DNA of 64,000 nucleotides, from NCBI GenBank assembly GCA_025677825.1, contig JAIXMO010000007.1:682001-746000 (forward strand). The letters run 5' to 3'. Shown one piece after another: positions 35,451-51,978 of the stretch (positions are counted from its first letter, which is position 1; the number at the start of each line of letters is the position of its first letter). This DNA comes from Helicostylum pulchrum. Taxonomy: Eukaryota; Mucoromycota; Mucoromycetes; Mucorales; Mucoraceae. The notes beneath the pieces were generated by a model. It did no database searches. It was not told the origin of the DNA and was given only the letters and a program-made list of their open reading frames with translations. Position numbers and translations under genes: made by a program.

Positions 35451-36857
35451 ATGGTTTCCTTTACATCAATTACTCGCGGCACCGCTTTGATTTCTATCTT
35501 AGTGCTCGGATTGTCCAATGCTGCGCCAGTAAAAGAGAGCAATAATCATATCGTACCGCATCTTAATGCTACTAGCAATGCCCGGGTTTTGCTTCCCCCT
35601 TTTATCTCAAGCCGTGTTAAACCTGTCCCCCGTCCTGATTTCGAAGTTAATTTAAATTCAGAGGCTAATATTATCGAGAAGAACATGAAGTGGTTCGTTG
35701 AACATGGCGGCGACGCTCGCAATATTACTAAACGCAGTGTTGAAACCGTTGGCGGTATGACTATGGAACTTCCTGAAAATTCTCCTCCTGCGACCACTGC
35801 TTCCTCATCCGCGGTAGTTAAAGCCAGTATGGCCAAGATAAACGAGTTAAAACTATATGCTGGTCTTGCTGCTATCCCATACTGTCGAGGAGTTGTACCT
35901 TTTGGTAACTGGAACTGCAACAACTGTTTAAAATACGTTCCTGACGGAAAGCTTATTGTCACTTTCAGCTCTCTTCTTACTGATACAAACGGGTTTGTGT
36001 TGAGAAGTGATGCTCAAAAGACTATTTATCTTGTCTTCCGCGGAACCAATTCTATTCGTAGCGCTATTACTGTACGTACCTATACACGATAGTACTATGT
36101 TGGAAAAATATCTAACGCTTTTTTTTTATAGGATTTAGTTTTTACTCAAATGAATTACCCTCCTGTCAGCGGTGCTAAGATTCATACTGGTTTCTACGCT
36201 TCATTTAAAGAAGTCGTATCCAGCTATTTCCCTGTCGTACAAGAACAACTTACAGCTTATCCTAACTATAAAGTAGTTATTTCTGGGTAAGTTTTATAAT
36301 TGTTACTTGCATATATTTTTTACTGATAAATAATTGATATTATAGTCATTCTCTTGGTGGTGCTCAAGCCTTGCTTGCTGGTATGGACCTTTATCAACGT
36401 GATAAGAGATTCACATCCAAGAATTTGAGTATTTATACCGTCGGCTGTCCTCGTGTTGGTAACCCTTCTTTCGCTTACTACGTCGACTCTACTGGTATTC
36501 CTTTCTCTCGCTCTGTTAACGACAGAGATATTGTTCCTCATCTCCCCCCTCAAGCCTTCGGTTTCCTCCATCCTGGTGTTGAATCTTGGATCAGATCTTC
36601 TTCTAACGTCCGTAAGTATTGTTTAGTACATTTTTATAGTAAAAAATTATTTCCGCACATCTACTAACTTACATTACTACGTAGGCATTTGTACTTCTAA
36701 TATTGAAACTGATAGCTGCTCTAATTCTATCGTACCCTTCACTAGCTTCTTCGACCATTTAAGGTAATTTAACCTAAATATAAATATACATATATATCAT
36801 TACTAACTTATATTTCCATACAGTTATTTTGGAATTAACGAAGGACTTTGTTTGTAA
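35451..36857 (+). CDS. Secreted lipase, Rhizomucor miehei type (class 3), copy 1
   Basis: Exons 35451-36071, 36132-36286, 36346-36611, 36685-36763 and 36824-36857; 384 residues. Signal peptide (to about AAP, residues 25-26), a ~70-residue propeptide ending in a Kex2-type KR (ITKRSVETVGG), then the mature alpha/beta-hydrolase. Catalytic triad by alignment with R. miehei lipase: Ser261 in GHSLGG, Asp320 in NDRDIVPHLPP, His372 in DHLSYFGIN. Conserved Cys residues for the disulfides are present (PYCRGVVPFGNWNCNNC; ICTSNIETDSC; GLCL at the end). In the lid the usual Trp after SIR is replaced: NSIRSAIT. It should hydrolyse triacylglycerols outside the cell. The 3' two thirds are identical to copy 2. 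Confidence 0.95.
35991..36745 (+). repeat. Gene-conversion tract, lipase copy 1
   Basis: 755 bp that match 39714-40469 base for base by eye, covering the end of exon 1, introns 1-3, exons 2-3 and most of exon 4. The only difference seen is one extra T in the poly-T of intron 1 in copy 2. Identity starts abruptly at GGGTTTGTG and ends at CTTCACTAG. Confidence 0.9.
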
Positions 36858-39179
36858 TATATTAAATGTAGCTATAATAATTTATGATAATACTTAATAA
36901 AAACTGACTCGTTGATCGAGCTAATCTACATATACATATGCGTATAACATTTTCCCTGTCAATGTCGCATTTCTGCTAACTAAATATTAATATAAGTCTT
37001 TTATTACCATATCTATCATTTAAGGTACTGACAGATGAAATTCAGTATGCTGTTTTATTACCTCTGGATTATATTCTTTGAAAATAAACTAGACATCATA
37101 GTAAACTACTTAAATCGTATACCCCATAACAATATTTTTTACATTTCTATTACTGTAACTGAAAGTAAATTACGCGTTATCAACTGCGCATGTCCTATCA
37201 GCATAAATGTGTTATTGAGTAACAATACTTTATAATAAGTTAAAATGCTAAATTAGACACCACCTGAGGACAGAGATTCTGAAATATGGGTATCACTAAG
37301 ATCAAGTGCAAAACTCTTTATTTGAAATATCCGTTTTTCCTTTAAAGTATTATTATTGTGAATAATCACCTGTTTCGTTTAGCGATTGGTTCTTCGAATC
37401 TATAACATATGCCTTGTTTGAAAAAAAAAAGAGTTATATTTAAATTAAAGCGGGTTGCTGTTCCCAAGTAAAAGTCACTTGGAGTTCAATATATATGATA
37501 TTTTGGTCTATCTAGGTAGTCAAACCGAAGTAAATACTAGTTACAATAATCACGAAATTTATTTTAAAAAGTACCAATGAATATTATAAGCATTAAGACT
37601 GTAGTGAGAAATCGCTAACATAGAATAATTTCATTATATGAAAACAGTGTCTTCTTTCATAATTTATATTTGTTAAGTGATCATCGTATTTGATGACCAT
37701 CTGTTGCCAAGAGAAAGCCTTACTGTTTTAAATAAATAAATCATGTACTTGAATTAGTTTCTGACTGTACGCTCCAGACATACCATTGTATTCTTTCCGT
37801 GGCTATATGGTACGTACTTATTAATTAATTAATATCACATTTCAACCTACGCTAGTAAGTGGTAACTGTTGTATTCATCCGAAACCGACTCTTTTATTGG
37901 AGGATAGTTGTAAGTTATAATGGGAGGCTTTTTAGTATCTGAAAAACGTATTACAATCGAATTATATCGTATAAAGGTAATTATAAATGCAATTGTAAGA
38001 TGTGAAGAGTGCTTTGTTCTTTCTTTATGTGTTACCTGAAGAAAGTAAAAAATCTAATGTCATACCAGGTATGTCCAATGTACGACGCTACCTCGAATGC
38101 TTAGTATAACCATTGAATGGAACATAACCGCCATAATATATGTAGAGAAAGTATGCCAATTTTTATCATATGTGAGCATCTATTGCAATTACTCATTTTA
38201 TACCTTGGTTCGCGCGTTAATGCTTATTATGGTGGTTGATCAGTTGGGTTTTCCAGTTTGGAGACCACTTTATTACTGTACACACGGGAAAAACTTGCAT
38301 AAAGTTGTAACCTGGAAAAAATAATTAATAATATAACATATGGGTAATATTACCTTTTTTCCAGACTTGTATATAGTATGTCTGCTGATGCCAATTTGTT
38401 AGACTGGAGGAATATAACGTTTTCTATAGAGAGGAATTTTGATTTAAAGTGTAACATTATAATAATTATATACTAAAACGACCTATCGGTTTTCTTTAGT
38501 AGACTTGTTAAAAGTTTAAAAATAAGTGCAACATAAAGTGTAGTAACACTATTAAAATAAAGAAGATTATAAAAAAAGGGACGCGTATTTAATTTGTACA
38601 ACTCGAATTTTAATTTAATTTCTTTTTTCTTTTGCAAAGTGATATACGGAGAAACAGGTAGACCATTTTAGATTATTATCATTATTTAAAGTGCTTTTGT
38701 ATAAAATTGTAGAATTTTAAATTTGTTTCTTTTAAAAAAACATTGAAAAAGAAACCATGTACAAAAAGTAGAACTTGCTCTCGTACTACGATGAATATTG
38801 AAAAAAGTGTCATTTGTTTTTTTTAAAAAAAACTTAAGTAATATAATCCATCGTGGAAACTAAAGCGAAATTCGAGTAGTGAGAAATACACATGAAAAAC
38901 ACTTCTCATCTTTTTTTTGTTTTTTTTTTGTATGACAGTAATCGAACTAATGATCGAAATCGATGTGCTACCGTACACGAATGCCCTGCATAATTGTTAC
39001 TTGAAGAGAAATTCAAGTGAAATGCATATGTTAGTTTTTAAAAACTCTGTTTTGACATTTTTCTTTTAAAAAAAATGCATATATATACTAGAACATTTTC
39101 CGTAAAAAAAATTATTATCCTCATCTACCTTTCAATATCTTCAGTCTCTTTAATCTCTTTCCTCTCTTTTCAAGAAAAC
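36858..39179. other. Long gap between the lipase genes
   Basis: 2.3 kb, AT-rich, no supported gene. Short frames at 37035-37235 and 38097-38324 lack coding character. The last ~1.1 kb is the diverged counterpart of the lipase 1 promoter. Confidence 0.5.
38938..39033 (+). promoter_or_regulatory. Promoter blocks conserved between the two lipase genes, copy 2
   Basis: Counterparts of the two blocks before lipase 1: GTAATCGAACTAATGATCG at about 38938 and GTGAAATGCATATGTTA at 39017-39033, about 147-242 bp before the start codon. Shared inducer-responsive or core promoter sites are possible. Confidence 0.5.
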
Positions 39180-40586
39180 ATGGTTTCCTTTATATCGATT
39201 ACTCGTGGTGCTATCTTGTTCTTATTACTTGGTTTATCCAATGCTGCACCGACAAAAGAAAGTAGTTCCTCTGCAGCCCCACATATTAACGGTACAAGTA
39301 ATGCTCGTACCTCTCTTCCTCCTCTTATCTCAAGTCGTACTCAACCTGTCTCCAGTCCAGGTTTTGAAGTCAACTTAAATTCAGAAGCTGAAAGCATCGA
39401 AAGAAACATGAAATGGTTCACAGAGCACGGCGGTAACGCTCAAAATATGACAAAGCGTGCTGCAGAAACTGTTGGTGGTATGACAATGGACCTTCCAGCC
39501 AATGCACCCGCTGCACCCTCTACTTCTTCATCTTCTGTAATTATAGCTAGTATAGCTCAAATAAAAGATTTTACACTTTATGCAGGTCTTGCGGCCACGC
39601 CTTATTGTAGAGATGTTGTACCACTTGGTAATTGGAAATGTAAGAATTGTTTGAAATATGTTCCAGATGGTAAACTTTTAGTCACTTTCAGTTCTTTGTT
39701 GGCTGATACTAATGGGTTTGTGTTGAGAAGTGATGCTCAAAAGACTATTTATCTTGTCTTCCGCGGAACCAATTCTATTCGTAGCGCTATTACTGTACGT
39801 ACCTATACACGATAGTACTATGTTGGAAAAATATCTAACGCTTTTTTTTTTATAGGATTTAGTTTTTACTCAAATGAATTACCCTCCTGTCAGCGGTGCT
39901 AAGATTCATACTGGTTTCTACGCTTCATTTAAAGAAGTCGTATCCAGCTATTTCCCTGTCGTACAAGAACAACTTACAGCTTATCCTAACTATAAAGTAG
40001 TTATTTCTGGGTAAGTTTTATAATTGTTACTTGCATATATTTTTTACTGATAAATAATTGATATTATAGTCATTCTCTTGGTGGTGCTCAAGCCTTGCTT
40101 GCTGGTATGGACCTTTATCAACGTGATAAGAGATTCACATCCAAGAATTTGAGTATTTATACCGTCGGCTGTCCTCGTGTTGGTAACCCTTCTTTCGCTT
40201 ACTACGTCGACTCTACTGGTATTCCTTTCTCTCGCTCTGTTAACGACAGAGATATTGTTCCTCATCTCCCCCCTCAAGCCTTCGGTTTCCTCCATCCTGG
40301 TGTTGAATCTTGGATCAGATCTTCTTCTAACGTCCGTAAGTATTGTTTAGTACATTTTTATAGTAAAAAATTATTTCCGCACATCTACTAACTTACATTA
40401 CTACGTAGGCATTTGTACTTCTAATATTGAAACTGATAGCTGCTCTAATTCTATCGTACCCTTCACTAGTTTCACTGACCATTTAAGGTAATGCATCTTT
40501 TTTTTTGTTTTATTTATGTATTGCCACTAATTCAAATTTTTTATATATATAGTTACTATGGCATTAATGAAGGTCTTTGTTTGTAA
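39180..40586 (+). CDS. Secreted lipase, Rhizomucor miehei type (class 3), copy 2
   Basis: Exons 39180-39794, 39856-40010, 40070-40335, 40409-40487 and 40553-40586; 382 residues. The start at 39180 (MVSFISITRGAIL) matches copy 1; an in-frame ATG at 39075 would add 35 residues and a second hydrophobic stretch, and is less likely. Signal peptide, propeptide ending in a Kex2-type KR (MTKRAAETVGG), GHSLGG nucleophile, NDRDIVPHLPP Asp and DHLSYYGIN His are all present. The propeptide and first ~70 mature residues differ from copy 1 at roughly a quarter of positions, whereas the rest is identical until the last 15 or so residues. Same predicted function as copy 1; the different propeptides could alter folding or secretion. 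Confidence 0.95.
39714..40469 (+). repeat. Gene-conversion tract, lipase copy 2
   Basis: Counterpart of 35991-36745, offset 3723-3724 bp, identical including three introns apart from one T in a homopolymer. Confidence 0.9.
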
Positions 40587-40717
40587 TATATCTAATAAAA
40601 ATATTCCTGCTGATCAAGTTCTTTTATACATCTACATACACCTCCCTTACAATGTTTTGATTGGCTACGGACAATGAACTTATGACAAGTCGATTGACAT
40701 GAAACCTTTAATAAGCA

Positions 40718-40725
40718 TATAAAAA
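40718..40725 (+). promoter_or_regulatory. TATA-like box before seipin
   Basis: TATAAAAA lies 48 bp before the seipin ATG, a plausible core promoter element. Confidence 0.4.
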
Positions 40726-40765
40726 CCTTGCTTTCTTTTTTTTTTACTTTATACAAATATTTTTA

Positions 40766-42041
40766 ATGAATATTTATTCTGAGTCAGAGGCTTCCTCTGA
40801 AAATACAAATAGTGTAAGAAAAAATTAAAAAGTAAAAACATATGTTCTTACCTTACCTTTTAGTCCGATAACTATCAAGTGGTACCTTCGCTAGACGGAC
40901 ACGAAAGCAGTAGTTTACAGCCACAAGAAGAACCATTAGCAAGTGAATTAGCTATTGAAGATGTCGAAGAACCTTTACCTCCCCATCCTATTATCGTGTT
41001 TTTATTGAAAGCGATCAAAGTTATATTACTGCCGTTTTGTAAAATATTCTTTGCACCTGCTGCACAGAGAACGTTTGTTAAAACAACTATTATGTCCTTG
41101 ACTTTATCCTGTATTGTTGCTACCAGTGTTGTAATTTATATCCTTTTTTACAACCAATATATACCACCTATTACACATGTACAACCCATTTGGTTCAACT
41201 ATGGATTACAAAATGCAAGACCACAAGCGATAATTGATATCTTGGCCGGAAATTCGGTGGTAAAAAAAAAGGATATAATTTATTGTACCTTTAGCTTATG
41301 CAATTAATTCTTTAGGCTTTGAAACATGAGCAAGTGTATGATGTTTCGATTCAGTTACATGTACCTACTTCCGATACCAATTTTGATATTGGTAATTTTA
41401 TGATCGACATTGAGCTACAAACAAAGAATGGATCAAGTATTTTAAAGTCTAGTAGACCGGCTATTTTACGATACCAATCTCGTACACAAAGAGTAATGAG
41501 AGTGTTTGCAAAAGCTATTCCTCTTCTTGTTGGATTATCCGAGGAAAGTCAAGTGATTACTACTAAACTTATTGATAATTTTATAGAGTCAAAGGTAAGT
41601 TTAGTATAATTCGAATAAGAAATTTAGAGGTCTGACCACAATTAGATAGTACCAAGCAGTGAATAACGTCAATATACTGGTTTCTAATCCTATGATACAG
41701 ATTTATGATGCAAAGCTTTTAATTCTTGCTAATTTCCGTGGACTTCGGTAAGCTTGTAAAAAGATATATACTTATTACTATTACTCATTTTTTTTGTCCG
41801 AAAAAAAAGTTATTACATGTATTTCCATAGAATTATAACAGGATTAATGTTTATAATTACGTTCTCTACAATTGAATTTATATTTGCAACAATTGCTTGG
41901 AAAGGATTCGGAGAACGCCTATGGCTTAGATTATATCAGTTTATGGTTGATCAAGATCCAACTATAGTTGGCAATCAGACTGAAGATATCGCCAGTGAAC
42001 AACAATCCAGTACTGAAATATCCAATGTAAAATCAGATTAA
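40766..42041 (+). CDS. Seipin (lipid droplet assembly protein)
   Basis: Exons 40766-40813, 40864-41259, 41316-41594, 41650-41747 and 41810-42041; 350 residues. Acidic/Ser-rich N-terminus, a first membrane helix at about residues 95-115 (TTIMSLTLSCIVATSVVIYI), a lumenal beta-rich domain with YDVSIQLHVPTSDTNFDIGN, FMIDIELQT and SRPAILRYQS, and a second helix (GLMFIITFSTIEFIFATIAW) near residues 285-305, then an acidic cytosolic tail. The motif around SRPAILRY is characteristic of seipins. Seipin oligomers sit at ER-lipid droplet contacts and direct triacylglycerol into droplets. Only 56 bp separate its stop from that of COQ6 on the other strand. Confidence 0.92.
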
Positions 42042-42097
42042 TAAATATTTTGATATGTATAAAAAAAAGACAATAGCCTTTATTACTGTTTTATAAT

Positions 42098-43945
42098 CTA
42101 GTGTCTAAATTCGCCAGTTTGTTCAATACCCATAGCATATTTCATAATTTCAGCCTAATAATAATAACTCAACGTTAGTATATGAATACATAATTCAAAA
42201 AACTTAATACCTTTAAGAATCCAGTGTTATTAACAGCATTTAAACCTAAAGAACGAGCCCAGGTGACAGGAGCAGCATCAGTTGAGAACAAACGATGCAA
42301 CTTATCACAGGAAGTGATCATCATGATATTACGAAGGTATCTTTCAGAAGCATATTGTCGTAACAAATGAATACTTCCAATATCTTGACCTTCAGTAGCA
42401 CCCTTTTCCAAAAGCTGAGAAAGACATTCAACATCAAGTAAACCTTGATTCATACCCTGACCAGCAAGGGGATGTGTAGCATGAGCAGCATCACCCACTA
42501 AAGCGACTCTATCAGATACATAGCTTTCTGCATTTCTTAAACGGAACGGGAAGGACGCTCTTGATTTATCTTGTACTTGAATAATCTCGGGTGGAAGAGA
42601 AAATTCTCTATCAAAGATTTCCTGGTCGTTCATGGATTTTTTGGCAACGCTTTCTCTCCAGTGGTATTCTTCAGAGATATCACAAGCTGGTTTAAAGGTT
42701 TGCATGTCGATTTGTTTATAGAGGTATTTAAGATCGATGTGGGACATTCTAAAGGCTGCGTTGACCAAGTTACAGAAATCGGTCGATGATACGTTTTTAA
42801 GAGCTTTGGCAATTGCGGGAGTAGTAGACCAAACCATTGAAGCGTATCCTTCACTTAACTATCAAATTTATATTTTAAATATCTTTTTTTTAAAAAAATA
42901 AAATAAATGATTACTTACTGGAAGCATAGCAATAGGACCAGTAGGTAAGAATCTTTGCCAGGCAGTGTTATTAGGACGTGTAGGATCAAGTTTTAATGTA
43001 GCAACAACACCTTGAGCATCATAATCCCAACCAAGCGAATCGATATTTGCAAAGTTACGTACAGGGCTGTTAATACCATCAGCACCAATCTACAACCAAA
43101 AATACAATATATAAATTTGACTACGTTCACCCTATATTTTAATCAAATCTTACCAACAAACGAGCCTTTAATTTTCTACCATTATCTAAATGTACTGTAG
43201 GCCAATCATGAAGATCAAGACCTTCATCCACCTTTTTTTCTTCTTCCTTGGGACCTTCAATTTCGGCAACTTTAACTTGTTGAATTAAGTCAATTTGAGA
43301 ACCGTTAGCGCGGCATTCCTCAATACGTTTTAAAGCAGCCGATTGAACATTTAGGTTTTCAACCATATACGCAATTGTGTTTTTTTTCAGGCTTTTAGAT
43401 CCATAATCTTTTAAAATGGCTGAATCCAAATGAATTCTCGCATCTGTGACACCATCCCAAACTTGCATATCACGATATCCATTTGCTCTATCCAATGCCA
43501 TGTGTTTTGTCACGCCAATTTCTAAAAAAGGTTTTAGATTTTATATTTTTGGTTGGTTTATAAACTTACGGTCAAAGAATGACATTGAACCAGGTGTTAA
43601 AGAAACAACACGGTTGGAATAATTATCTGGTTTAGGTTCCCAGTTTCTAACGCCTGTCAAATCCATGGCTTCTACAAGAGCAATACGACTATTACGCAAT
43701 GAAGGTCGAGAAGCTATATTGAATTAGTTCAAAAGGGGGTGGGGCGATCTTTTTTTCTTTTCCTTTTATTGTTTCTTACCAAGGGAACAAGCAAGAGTGA
43801 CACCTGCTACACCACCTCCAATAATCACAACATCGTATGCGTTTTCCAAGTCTGGTGAAATGGAAGCTAATGTTCGCTTTTGAAGCGCGTGTTGGTTACG
43901 AAGAAATGGTCGAACAACTTTTTGAGGTTGAATACAGCGTAACAT
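42098..43945 (-). CDS. COQ6: COQ6 ubiquinone biosynthesis monooxygenase
   Basis: Six minus-strand exons: 43945-43780, 43713-43570, 43521-43154, 43089-42919, 42858-42211 and 42154-42098; 517 residues. An Arg/Gln-rich mitochondrial presequence is followed by the FAD Rossmann motif DVVIIGGGVAGVTLACSLAS (joined across intron 1). LLIGADGINSPVR is the DG motif and RVALVGDAAHATHPLAGQGM the GD motif of UbiH/COQ6 flavin hydroxylases. Coq6 hydroxylates the ring at C5 in coenzyme Q synthesis, in the matrix-side CoQ synthome, with electrons from ferredoxin. Confidence 0.95.
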
Positions 43946-44081
43946 TTATTTTTTAAATATGAAAAAAAAAAGGCAAAGAATAAACAAAACAATAAAATTT
44001 AAGTTGAGGGGCTCAATACATGTTTAAAAACTGGGAATAAAAATTATTTATCTTCTCTTGTTTTTTCTTTTTTTTGTAATA

Positions 44082-46257
44082 ATGAGTGATCAAGAGGATG
44101 TTGAACATTCTTCACAATTAGTAGAAGAAGAACAAGATTTTTTCTTGGACGATGATTCAGGCGATTTTGAAGAACAGTTTGAGTTATTGCAAGAAAAATT
44201 AGAGGCTGTCGCAGTAGATAATGAAGCTTCGTTAAGGCATATGCTTGCCGGACCTTCGACAAATAAGGTATAAAATAAAAAATTATCAAATGTGATATAG
44301 TTATTGATATATGGGATCAGGCTGGTCTTGGAAATATTAATAAAGAGCAAGTAAATAAGATCATTTATGAAGCTTCTAAAGTTAGTACACAACTCTTAAA
44401 GTGGAAAAAATATTACATAAACTTATTAAAAAAAAACAGGGTTCAGCATTTTTTGAACATGAAAAAATTAAAGACGAAGCAATAACCAAACGAATCGATG
44501 CCATATTATCAAAATACGAACTTATCAAAAATCAAAACCTGTTATTTGAACAGAGAATTACAGACAATATGATTCGAGATTTAGAACAAACTCGAGACTT
44601 GACACAATGTATCTGTCATGTAGATATGGATGCATTTTACGCCTCAGTCGAAGAGTTAGAAAATCCTGAATTAAAACAGATACCTATGGCCGTTGGTGGA
44701 TTATCCATGTTATGTACAAGTAATTATCTTGCGAGAGCCTTTGGTGTGCGTAGTGCCATGCCTGGCTTTATCGCGTTAAAGTTATGTCCGCAATTAAAGT
44801 TAATACCGTTACATTTTCCCAAATATATTGACGCTTCTAATAAGGTCAGGGCTGTATTTGAAAAATACGATCCCAATTTTTTACCAATGAGTTTGGATGA
44901 GGTATATATGTATATGAATATATACAGGATATATAAATATGTACTATGTTTTTGACGCATTTTTTTACTGTTATTATTAGGCTTATTTAAATCTAACTGA
45001 GGTAAGCTGTACTGCAATTTTTTTATTAAAAAAAAGACCAAATTGCTTATATAAAAAATTGGTTTTTAGTATCTTGCAACAACCGATATGACACCGTCTC
45101 AATTAGTAGAAAAAATCCGAACAGAAATATTCGAAGCTACTCAATTGACAGCAAGTGCCGGTATTGCTTGTAACAAAACATTAGCAAAAGTATGTAGTGA
45201 CATCAATAAACCCAACGGCCAATACTATCTTCCAATTGATAGTAAATCAACCATATTAAACTTTGTTAAAGACTTGAAAATTCGACAAATTCCTGGTGTA
45301 GGTCGAGTCACAGAAAGAGGTAAGAATATATATAATTTATAAAGAGACTTTTTTTAAATCTAAAAGTACTTGTTTTATATAGTTTTGGAATCACTTGGAG
45401 TCGTTAAATGTGGTGATATATACCTTCGTCGGGCTGTCTTGTATAAACTACTTAGTCCTATTAGTTTTCAATTTATGCTGAGAAACTATCTGGGTATTGG
45501 GTCAACATCATTTAGTGAAGAAGTAGAACGAAAGAGTCAAAGTGTTGAGAGGTAATAAAAAAACAAAAAACAAACGTATATACAAAACGCGCACTTATTT
45601 AACGAAATACAGGACTTTTTCTGCCATGTCAAACCCTACCGAACTACTTTCAAAATTACATGAATTATGTCAATTACTTGAAAAAGATTTAGAAAAGAAT
45701 AACTTGATGGGTAGAAATATTGCTATTAAATTAAAGTCGGTTACTTATGAAGTAAGAATTCGATCGAAGACTATGCCTTCGTATATTTGGACCGCAAAGG
45801 ATATTGAAAGGATAACAAAGGAGTTGTTGTTTAAGGAGTTGCCGGTTAATATTCGATTGATGGGTATTCGTATGTCTGCTATGAAACAAAGAGGTAGTGA
45901 AGATGAAAGCGTGAGAAAGGTAGTATACTAACGCAAAAAAGAAGGAATACTAATATTAATGCAAAATAGTATTTTACCAAATTACCGCTTCCTGAAAATA
46001 GTTCCGCTACAGCAGATAATAAAATGTCAAATCGAGAGTTGTCTGAACCAAATGTAACCGAAACCCTTCCTTCTCTTACGTGTCCTATTTGCAATCGCCA
46101 ACTGGTCTTGGACAATGAAAACTTTAATAAACATGTGGATGAGTGCTTGAGTAAAGTTGAAGTAAAGGCGATTTTAAAAGATCAATTGGATAGAGAAAGG
46201 TTAGATTCCGTATCGAGCACAAGTAATCGACCGTCTGCAAAACGAGTGAAACGGTAA
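44082..46257 (+). CDS. DNA polymerase kappa (Y-family translesion polymerase)
   Basis: Eight exons: 44082-44267, 44321-44380, 44440-44901, 44981-45001 (21 nt), 45070-45319, 45383-45551, 45613-45919 and 45970-46257; 580 residues. After an acidic N-terminus and the kappa-type N-clasp, the palm has HVDMDAFYASVEE (Asp144) and MSLDEAYLNLTE (Asp235, Glu236), the metal-binding carboxylates. Fingers carry TSNYLARAFGVRSAMPG; the thumb has RQIPGVGRVTE. The little finger region follows, and the C-terminus has one Rad18/UBZ4-type zinc finger: CPICNRQLVLDN with a following His and Cys. It bypasses minor-groove guanine adducts and extends mismatches. Intron 2 begins GTTAGT. Confidence 0.95.
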
Positions 46258-46927
46258 CAACCTTCTTTTTAAAAAAGCGTGATGATAGTAACTAACAAGT
46301 TTTGTTAGATCCAAAAATAACGGTAAATCTTTATTAGATTATTATTCGCACTCTTAGTATTTAGCTCGCATATTTGTACGTATACTTACATCTATAAAAC
46401 ATTATAATAAACTATAAAATGCGTTTTAGTCCCTCCCCCCCCCCCCTTTTTTTTTCAGTGAGTAATTTTCGAGTAAAGGTCGAGAGTATACATGTATAAA
46501 ATATATACTTGTAAAGCGTTCGCTTCTTTAAAAAAAAATATCATGACGTTATCTGTGTTTGCGACACCCCTAACGAAAGCCAACATGATCTTATCTAAAC
46601 GATATACCGATACTTGGAATTACTACAAATGTAGCATGATTCTGCTTTTTTTTTAAAAGTTTAAATAAGGAGCAAACTGTAAAAAGAAAACTTGGTAAGC
46701 TAACATATTTTAATGCATGGAATATTCTCGTATTTATAGGAATATTTTTTTATGCACCCTTTATTTATAGTATTGCAGTTGTTTTTTTCGAGCCATCATG
46801 ACGTATTAAAGCAGTTATGTAATACAAGCGATATTTCGCGTGTTTTATTTGACGTGTTTTTTTAGCCTCCTACGCGATTGTTAATAATATATTTTTTAAA
46901 AAAATATGGCTCTTCACTTTACCACTA
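46258..46927. other. Gap with a poly-C tract
   Basis: 670 bp without a gene; includes a run of about 14 C at 46433-46446 followed by a T-run. Confidence 0.5.
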
Positions 46928-51185
<4,258 letters not shown>

Positions 51186-51978
51186 GAAAAACACTGCCAA
51201 TTTAAGCGTAAAAAAAACTATTTTCGGTGCTTTTAATAAAAAAAACACGTAGCTTGATGGTACTCTAATTAAATTCGTTACTTTTTTAAAAGAGTAAGTA
51301 AATCGTTTATTTTTGAGGGAAAAAAATGTGTGTGGCTCATTAGGTACCTTTATTTGCATCTTTCAAAATGGGTTTTCCAATGGTACGATGGCTTTCCTGT
51401 GATACGGTGGTGTCGACACAAACAGATACTGTATACATATTGGCCTTCAACCCAAGCCTGGACTGAGTTGAGGAAAAAAATAAGTCACCAGACTCACTGG
51501 GAGAACCCAAGTTACTATTCTAGTACTTGAGATTTTTAGTATAAGAAAAGCCATACAATCCACTTTAGACAGAAAAAAAAAGAGGGGGGGGGGGGGACAT
51601 CACGTTAGGTTATTTATACTTGATTGTGATTTATCATTGTAGTTGTCATTGTTGAAACTGGAGTAACTTTACTCTGTATACTACTAATTTCATACTTGTC
51701 CATTTTTATAAAGTAGATGTTTACAGAGAAACGATAGGCTGATATTGACTCTTAGCGGTCCAGCCATCATTAGACCACCATTTTTTTATTTTGGGATACT
51801 AACGTACCGATTTACACTCTTTTTTCATTGTAATAAAAATACATATATAAAAAAACATGTTAGACAGACAAGCCTTTTTCTTGATACACTCGAGTGGTTT
51901 CTTCCTTTTCTTTTTTATCTTTCTTTTTTTCTTTTTTTCTTTCTTTCTCTCTTTTCTTTTTTTTTACAACATTGCAAT
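51186..51978. other. Gap with a poly-G tract
   Basis: 793 bp. A run of about 13 G at 51584-51597 and long pyrimidine tracts before the Ras start. No supported gene. Confidence 0.5.

Noticed and set aside
36320..36571. Minus-strand ORF repeated exactly at 40044-40295
   Set aside because: Identical only because both lie inside the converted lipase tract; antisense of the catalytic exon.
39075..39179. Upstream ATG for lipase 2
   Set aside because: Adds a second hydrophobic segment; the next ATG aligns with lipase 1 and yields a normal signal peptide.
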